From: an uncultured Anaerolineae bacterium
GTDB taxonomy: Bacteria; Chloroflexota; Anaerolineae; Anaerolineales; UBA11858
Assembly (NCBI GenBank): GCA_937893815.1
Contig: CALCSH010000274.1
Span: 1-10,364, forward strand
Length of the DNA stretch: 10,364 bases
Direction: 5' to 3'
The position numbers and the translations under genes were made by a program. Each line of letters begins with the position of its first letter. Positions within the stretch are counted from its first letter, which is position 1. Below, piece by piece: positions 7,681 through 10,364 of this stretch. Under the pieces are notes generated by a model. That model did not search any database. It was not told where the DNA came from and saw only the letters and a program-made list of their open reading frames with translations.

Positions 7681-8463
7681 TCATCGGATCGTCTGTACAT
7701 TGTCGATCAGGAAGATACCGGTCCCTGGCATATCGCCTTTGTCGGGTTTATTCGAAATCGCAAAATCAATTCGTTCCACTCTACTCACGTCCAGCACATC
7801 ATTTGCACGGCAACCCGTATCTGGCCAACACTGAAAATCTGAGAAGATGGCTTCCATGGACAACCACTGCCCCCCCGTGTCTGTGACACTGTTGAGCACC
7901 AGACTAAATACCGCTTCCTGGCCCAGGTCATCCGGCGTGTAGATGAACTTGATCTCCAGCGTGTTCGGTGCGCCACTGCTGTTATACGAAAAGCGGATAC
8001 CGCGTGTTCCAAATAGCTGGCATGGAATGATCTTTTTTTCGATACCCACATAATCATGTTCATTGAGCGTGTATGTCACCGCAATCGCCTGTTTCGTTTC
8101 TCCGGTCACCAGGCCAAGATCCATGACCCCCGTCCCGCCTGTATACCCATTCCAATTGGCGGTATTGTCCATCGGATCAATATCGGGGATCCGCTCACCG
8201 GGTGACGTTGGGTCTGAGGTCTGCGGTGGCATGGCGGTTGGGGTGGGGAGGGCTGCCACGGTTGCCCTGACAGCATTGGCAATCAGTGGATGAACAAATA
8301 AATCCGGGATCGAAAGCATAAAAACTATTGACAACAGGATCCCGATCAAAATCCCCATGATCATCATTACGGGGGCATCTACCCCAAAGACTTTGATATA
8401 CCTGTGAAACCAGGTCTCTTGTTTTTTTACGTCAATCTCGTTGCTTGGATGGTCATTGTCCAT
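7681..8463 (-). CDS. Single-pass membrane protein with extracytoplasmic CBM11/CIA30-like domain
   Basis: A 260-residue protein. A charged cytoplasmic N-terminus of about 30 residues is followed by one hydrophobic segment (about 31-52, APVMMIMGILIGILLSIVFM). A short segment and a Pro/Thr-rich linker (about 72-98, with PTPTAMPP) then lead to a C-terminal beta-rich domain of about 160 residues. That domain starts with DNTANWNGY and ends with IFLIDNVQ, the way CBM11/CIA30-type jelly rolls begin and end, suggesting a carbohydrate- or ligand-binding sandwich outside the membrane. Two cysteines (in FQCWPDTGCRA) may form a disulphide. The ATG at 8463 is preferred because AGGA sits seven bases upstream; a TTG at 8508 would add 15 residues without such support. 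It is transcribed away from the LuxR-type gene. Function is unknown, and the fold assignment is by pattern only. Confidence 0.7.
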   Translation of the reverse strand: MDNDHPSNEIDVKKQETWFHRYIKVFGVDAPVMMIMGILIGILLSIVFMLSIPDLFVHPLIANAVRATVAALPTPTAMPPQTSDPTSPGERIPDIDPMDNTANWNGYTGGTGVMDLGLVTGETKQAIAVTYTLNEHDYVGIEKKIIPCQLFGTRGIRFSYNSSGAPNTLEIKFIYTPDDLGQEAVFSLVLNSVTDTGGQWLSMEAIFSDFQCWPDTGCRANDVLDVSRVERIDFAISNKPDKGDMPGTGIFLIDNVQTIR

Positions 8464-8556
8464 GTCAGTATCCTGTGATTTTAAACGATGCATAACTTGT
8501 AGGAGCAAGGGCGACGCAGCTCGGGGTCAAGGAATTGTCCTGGCCGGAGTTCCTAT

Positions 8557-8585
8557 ATTATGGCAGAACCCCAACTGCTTTACAA
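8557..8585 (-). promoter_or_regulatory. Promoter of the membrane-protein gene
   Basis: On the minus strand TTGTAA (8585-8580) and CATAAT (8562-8557) are separated by 17 bp and match the -35 and -10 consensus at four and five of six positions. The transcript would start near 8550 and leave a leader of about 87 nt before the ATG at 8463. It lies back to back with the promoter of the LuxR-type gene. Confidence 0.5.
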
Positions 8586-8643
8586 GAGGCGCATTTTTCC
8601 CAGTACTCAGCCTAATATTTGGCCCGATGTTTTCAAAATCCGA

Positions 8644-8652
8644 TGCTATAAT
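8644..8652 (+). promoter_or_regulatory. Extended -10 promoter of the LuxR-type gene
   Basis: TGCTATAAT combines a perfect -10 hexamer (8647-8652) with the extended TG element. No good -35 lies 16-18 bp upstream, which an extended -10 promoter can tolerate. The predicted start near 8659 gives a leader of about 40 nt that contains AGGA at 8684-8687 ahead of the ATG. Confidence 0.55.
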
Positions 8653-8698
8653 AGAACATATATTCTACTTATCCGTACCGCCCAGGACACCTACCACC

Positions 8699-9133
8699 AT
8701 GACCACTGGATTTCAGCTCATCGTTGACCACCTGCGGCTCTCTCGAAAGCCGACGCAACCGATATTGGCGATCCCTGCGGATGAGGAGCTGATCTCCATG
8801 CTAGAGGAGCTGGCCGAGGGCCAGGCATACAGTCTCGAAGAACTGGCCGCCATTTTGTTGAAGAAGGCGGCCTTCGAGCAATATCAAACCACCAGTCTGA
8901 ATATGCGTCACTGGCAGGAACTCTCCCAGCGCCAGCAGGAAGTCGCTGCACTGGTTTGCCTGGGGTATACGAATGCGGAAATTGCCGAGAAATTGAAGAT
9001 CTCGTTTGAAACCGTCAAAACGCATGTCAGCGAAATCCTGCGCAAGTTCAATGTGCGCGGCCGTCATCAACTGCGCTATATCCTGCGGCGCTGGAATTTT
9101 GGCGGCTTTGATCACCCAAAGCCTGCTGCCTGA
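8699..9133 (+). CDS. Receiver-less LuxR/FixJ-type transcriptional regulator
   Basis: A 144-residue DNA-binding protein. Residues 75-131 are a complete LuxR (GerE) helix-turn-helix: LSQRQQEVAALVCLGYTNAE opens the domain, then IAEKL, and the recognition helix region is SFETVKTHVSEILRKFNVRGR. The N-terminal 70 residues are helical and too short for a receiver, PAS or GAF domain; they contain LEELAEGQAYSLEELAAILL, possibly a dimerisation or partner-binding segment. The protein is therefore not a standard response regulator. The ATG at 8699 is chosen because it follows a strong extended -10 and an AGGA; in-frame codons back to 8441 lie upstream of that promoter. It sits 132 bp ahead of the polymerase operon on the same strand, with an array of C-rich boxes between, and is divergent from the membrane-protein gene. 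It is a natural candidate to control one or both. Confidence 0.85.
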   Translation: MTTGFQLIVDHLRLSRKPTQPILAIPADEELISMLEELAEGQAYSLEELAAILLKKAAFEQYQTTSLNMRHWQELSQRQQEVAALVCLGYTNAEIAEKLKISFETVKTHVSEILRKFNVRGRHQLRYILRRWNFGGFDHPKPAA

Positions 9134-9157
9134 CCCGTATATCTGGCGGTCATCGCC

Positions 9158-9231
9158 TCCCCCGTACCCCATATCTGCATCCCCCATCGGGTTACCCCTT
9201 AAATCCCCCATGAAATCCCCCGTCGGGGGAT
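9158..9231. repeat. Array of C-rich boxes, candidate operator array
   Basis: TCCCCC(A/G)T occurs at 9158, 9180, 9204 and 9216, and the related TACCCC(A/T)T at 9165 and 9193. The three ATCCCCC copies starting at 9179, 9203 and 9215 are spaced 24 and 12 bp. The array fills most of the gap upstream of the gene at 9266 and ends against its predicted -35. The minus strand has six runs of four or five G with loops of 3-10 nt, so a G-quadruplex is an alternative reading. Confidence 0.55.
9215..9231. promoter_or_regulatory. 17-bp palindrome abutting the -35 box
   Basis: ATCCCCC (9215-9221) and GGGGGAT (9225-9231) are perfect inverted copies around GTC. Its size and centre spacing suit a dimeric helix-turn-helix protein. 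The last base is shared with the predicted -35 at 9231-9236, the usual place for an activator that contacts RNA polymerase directly. No U-run follows, so it is not a normal terminator for the LuxR-type gene. Confidence 0.5.
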
Positions 9232-9259
9232 AGACCAGAACGCATGTTTCCATTATTGT
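9231..9259 (+). promoter_or_regulatory. Promoter giving an apparently leaderless operon mRNA
   Basis: TAGACC (9231-9236) and TATTGT (9254-9259) are 17 bp apart, each matching the consensus at four of six positions. The expected start is at about 9266, exactly the A of the ATG. This agrees with the lack of a normally spaced Shine-Dalgarno: GGGGG lies at 9260-9264, only one base before the ATG. Confidence 0.4.
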
Positions 9260-9265
9260 GGGGGC

Positions 9266-9799
9266 ATGAATGCGCTTCTACAACTCCCTCTCGGACAAAT
9301 TTATCGCGTCTCCCGGGCATCCAGCTTTGATCTGACGATCGAACTGGCGCTCCGCACGGGCGTGCGCCTGCTGGTATGCGGCAACCGCCTGCCGTTCTAC
9401 GACCTGGCCTATGAACTCGCCCGGCGCGTCGGGCAGGGTTATGTCTGGATTCTCGAAGAGCGCATTGTCTTCGCGCGTGCCGAGACCGTCCTCCAACTGC
9501 TGGACGTTCTCAACGAGCTGAAGCCCAATCCAACCCCGCTGCTGGTCAGCGACCTGCTGGCGCGCTTTGGCGACGAAGATAACCGCAGGGTGGATGAGCT
9601 CTTCTTCCAATGCCAGCTCGAACTGCAGCGCCTGAGCCAGTGCGCTCTGCTCTTCGTCAGCGCCCAGGCGCGGCCGCCGCTGGAACGCCTGGGGGCGGCC
9701 TTGTCGCGCGCCAGCCGGGCCTGCGAGTATTCATCTGATACTCAAACCACAGGAAACACCGATGGGCCATACCCTGCCCCCCTTTTCCCAGCAATTTAA
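9266..9799 (+). CDS. RecA-fold-like protein without P-loop (ImuA/SulA-like in concept)
   Basis: A 177-residue protein with no named family that I can assign. Its layout follows a RecA/RadA core. Strand VRLLVCG (33-39) is followed by NRLPFYDLAYELARRVG, where a Walker A loop and first helix would be, but GK[ST] is absent. PLLVSDLLARFGDED (91-105) resembles a RecA-type Walker B strand, then a long helix, then strand CALLFVSAQ (126-134). It is therefore probably a non-hydrolysing RecA-like scaffold. The C-terminal 25 residues look disordered and overlap the next gene by 38 nt. The start fits a leaderless message from the promoter at 9231-9259. Its place in front of a coiled-coil gene and a probable family B polymerase suggests a polymerase accessory role, as ImuA has for DnaE2; this is inference. 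GC content is clearly higher than in the BREX part. Confidence 0.75.
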   Translation: MNALLQLPLGQIYRVSRASSFDLTIELALRTGVRLLVCGNRLPFYDLAYELARRVGQGYVWILEERIVFARAETVLQLLDVLNELKPNPTPLLVSDLLARFGDEDNRRVDELFFQCQLELQRLSQCALLFVSAQARPPLERLGAALSRASRACEYSSDTQTTGNTDGPYPAPLFPAI

Positions 9800-10169
9800 G
9801 CTGGAGCGCGCCCTGTTCGCCGAGATGCGGCGGGCGCTGCTGCGGCGTGATGACAAAGCCTGCTTCGACGATTTGTGGAACAAGGCCGAGTTCCATGTCC
9901 CGGCAGCCGAGAAAGCCAAACATCCGCTGCCAATCACCAGCATCCTGCTCTCCATGAACCTGGAGCAGGAAAAAGCCATCTTTCACCTGGAGGGCCAAGT
10001 GCTCGATCAGAACCAGCGCATCCAGCAGCTCGAAGACAGTCTCAAAGATTGCCAGGCGCAGAATATCCTGCTCAGGGGCGAGATCGAAAGCCTGCGCTGG
10101 GAGATCGAAAACCTGCGCAAGAGCTTGCGCGAAGAGCTGCTCGAACTGCTCTATCCCAACTATGCGTGA
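9762..10169 (+). CDS. Small coiled-coil protein of the polymerase operon
   Basis: A 135-residue soluble protein. Residues 1-60 are helical and basic (EMRRALLRRDDKACFDDLW), and residues 65-128 form a strong predicted coiled coil with heptad-spaced leucines and isoleucines (LEGQVLDQNQRIQQLEDSL, LRGEIESLRWEIENLRKSL). There are no catalytic motifs or membrane segments. The ATG at 9762 is supported by AGGA at 9751-9754, seven bases upstream. It overlaps the preceding RecA-like gene by 38 nt and the following polymerase gene by 8 nt, so the three are translationally coupled. A bridging or oligomerising role between the RecA-like protein and the polymerase is a reasonable guess. No family name can be given. 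Confidence 0.75.
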   Translation: MGHTLPPFSQQFKLERALFAEMRRALLRRDDKACFDDLWNKAEFHVPAAEKAKHPLPITSILLSMNLEQEKAIFHLEGQVLDQNQRIQQLEDSLKDCQAQNILLRGEIESLRWEIENLRKSLREELLELLYPNYA

Positions 10170-10364
10170 GATCATCGGCTGGCTATTGGCGGTATACCCC
10201 GACCTGGAATACGGAGCGGTCTTGTGGCTGATCGCTGAGGATGGAGCGCGCCTGCGTCTCACGCAGCCTTTCCCGACCACTTTTTATGCCGCCGGGTGCG
10301 ACGAGCGTCGCTTGCAGGCCGTGCAGGCGTGTTTGTCCCGCAAGCCATCACCCCCCGATATGAC
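10162..10364 (+). CDS. Probable family B DNA polymerase, N-terminal part (cut by window end)
   Basis: The first 67 codons are open from the ATG at 10162, which overlaps the preceding stop by 8 nt. They encode GWLLAVYPDLEYGAVLWLIA, then an LRLTQPFPTTFYAAG segment (about residues 33-47) and a helix beginning ERRLQAVQACL. This opening, with a short strand pair, the PFPTTFYAAG motif and a following helix, resembles the N-terminus of the family B DNA polymerases (DNA polymerase elongation subunit, Pol II-like) that I associate with Chloroflexota. None of the catalytic exonuclease or polymerase motifs (DxE, SLYPS, DTDS) is within the window, so the call rests on N-terminal similarity from memory. 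The operon layout fits a DNA polymerase with accessory proteins. Confidence 0.55.
   Translation, partial: MREIIGWLLAVYPDLEYGAVLWLIAEDGARLRLTQPFPTTFYAAGCDERRLQAVQACLSRKPSPPDM

Noticed and set aside
8441..8698. Longer N-terminus for the LuxR-type regulator starting at 8441
   Set aside because: The extra codons lie upstream of a strong extended -10 box and overlap the divergent gene and its promoter; the residues show no domain.
9215..9231. The ATCCCCC/GGGGGAT hairpin as terminator of the LuxR-type gene
   Set aside because: No T-tract follows on the plus strand, and the half-site is repeated upstream as direct copies, which fits an operator better.
9158..9231. CRISPR-like repeats
   Set aside because: The repeated units are 7-8 bases with irregular short gaps, far below repeat and spacer sizes of a CRISPR array, and no cas gene is nearby.

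Overview
The window looks like chromosomal DNA of a Chloroflexota bacterium, probably an Anaerolineae-like lineage. This rests on three things: the N-terminus of the last gene resembles the family B DNA polymerases I remember from that phylum, a receiver-less LuxR-type regulator is present, and the accessory gene content fits. No ribosomal marker is present, so the placement is inference. No tRNA, rRNA, CRISPR array, insertion sequence or integrase was seen.

Left part (1-5943, all minus strand): the promoter-proximal half of a type 3 BREX anti-phage locus. Reading in the direction of transcription, it starts with a NERD-nuclease/UvrD-type helicase fusion (4225-5943). This overlaps brxF (3755-4231), which is followed by brxC (22-3726, a large DUF6079-type P-loop ATPase). 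The first codons of the next gene (1-17) follow, expected to be the pglX DNA methyltransferase. The order brxF-brxC-(pglX) is the canonical start of BREX-3; the NERD-helicase ahead of it is an addition that appears translationally coupled to brxF. This BrxF has lost the Walker A lysine.

Intergenic 5944-6234: contains a minus-strand -10 box for the BREX operon. Facing away from it on the plus strand is a predicted short transcription unit: a sigma70-like promoter, about 60 nt of structured sequence, and an intrinsic terminator that can be pre-empted by an alternative hairpin. A perfect short palindrome lies at 6194-6208.

Middle part (6235-8463, minus strand): a protein of unknown function with a possible PD-(D/E)XK-like motif and a probable C-terminal winged helix lies 9 bp downstream of a HAD-superfamily phosphatase. 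Beyond them is a single-pass membrane protein with an extracytoplasmic domain resembling CBM11/CIA30 jelly rolls. The membrane protein is divergent from the LuxR-type regulator, and a recognisable promoter faces each way.

Right part (8699-10364, plus strand, more GC-rich): a small LuxR-type regulator, then a C-rich array of repeated boxes ending in a 17-bp palindrome that abuts the predicted -35 box of an apparently leaderless operon. The operon contains a RecA-fold-like protein without a P-loop (9266-9799), a coiled-coil protein (9762-10169) and the start of a probable family B DNA polymerase (10162-10364, cut by the window end). The genes overlap by 38 and 8 nt. A degenerate RecA-like protein, a small partner and a polymerase in one coupled operon recall the imuA-imuB-dnaE2 mutasome in layout. 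Together with the C-box operator array this is the best candidate here for an undescribed system.
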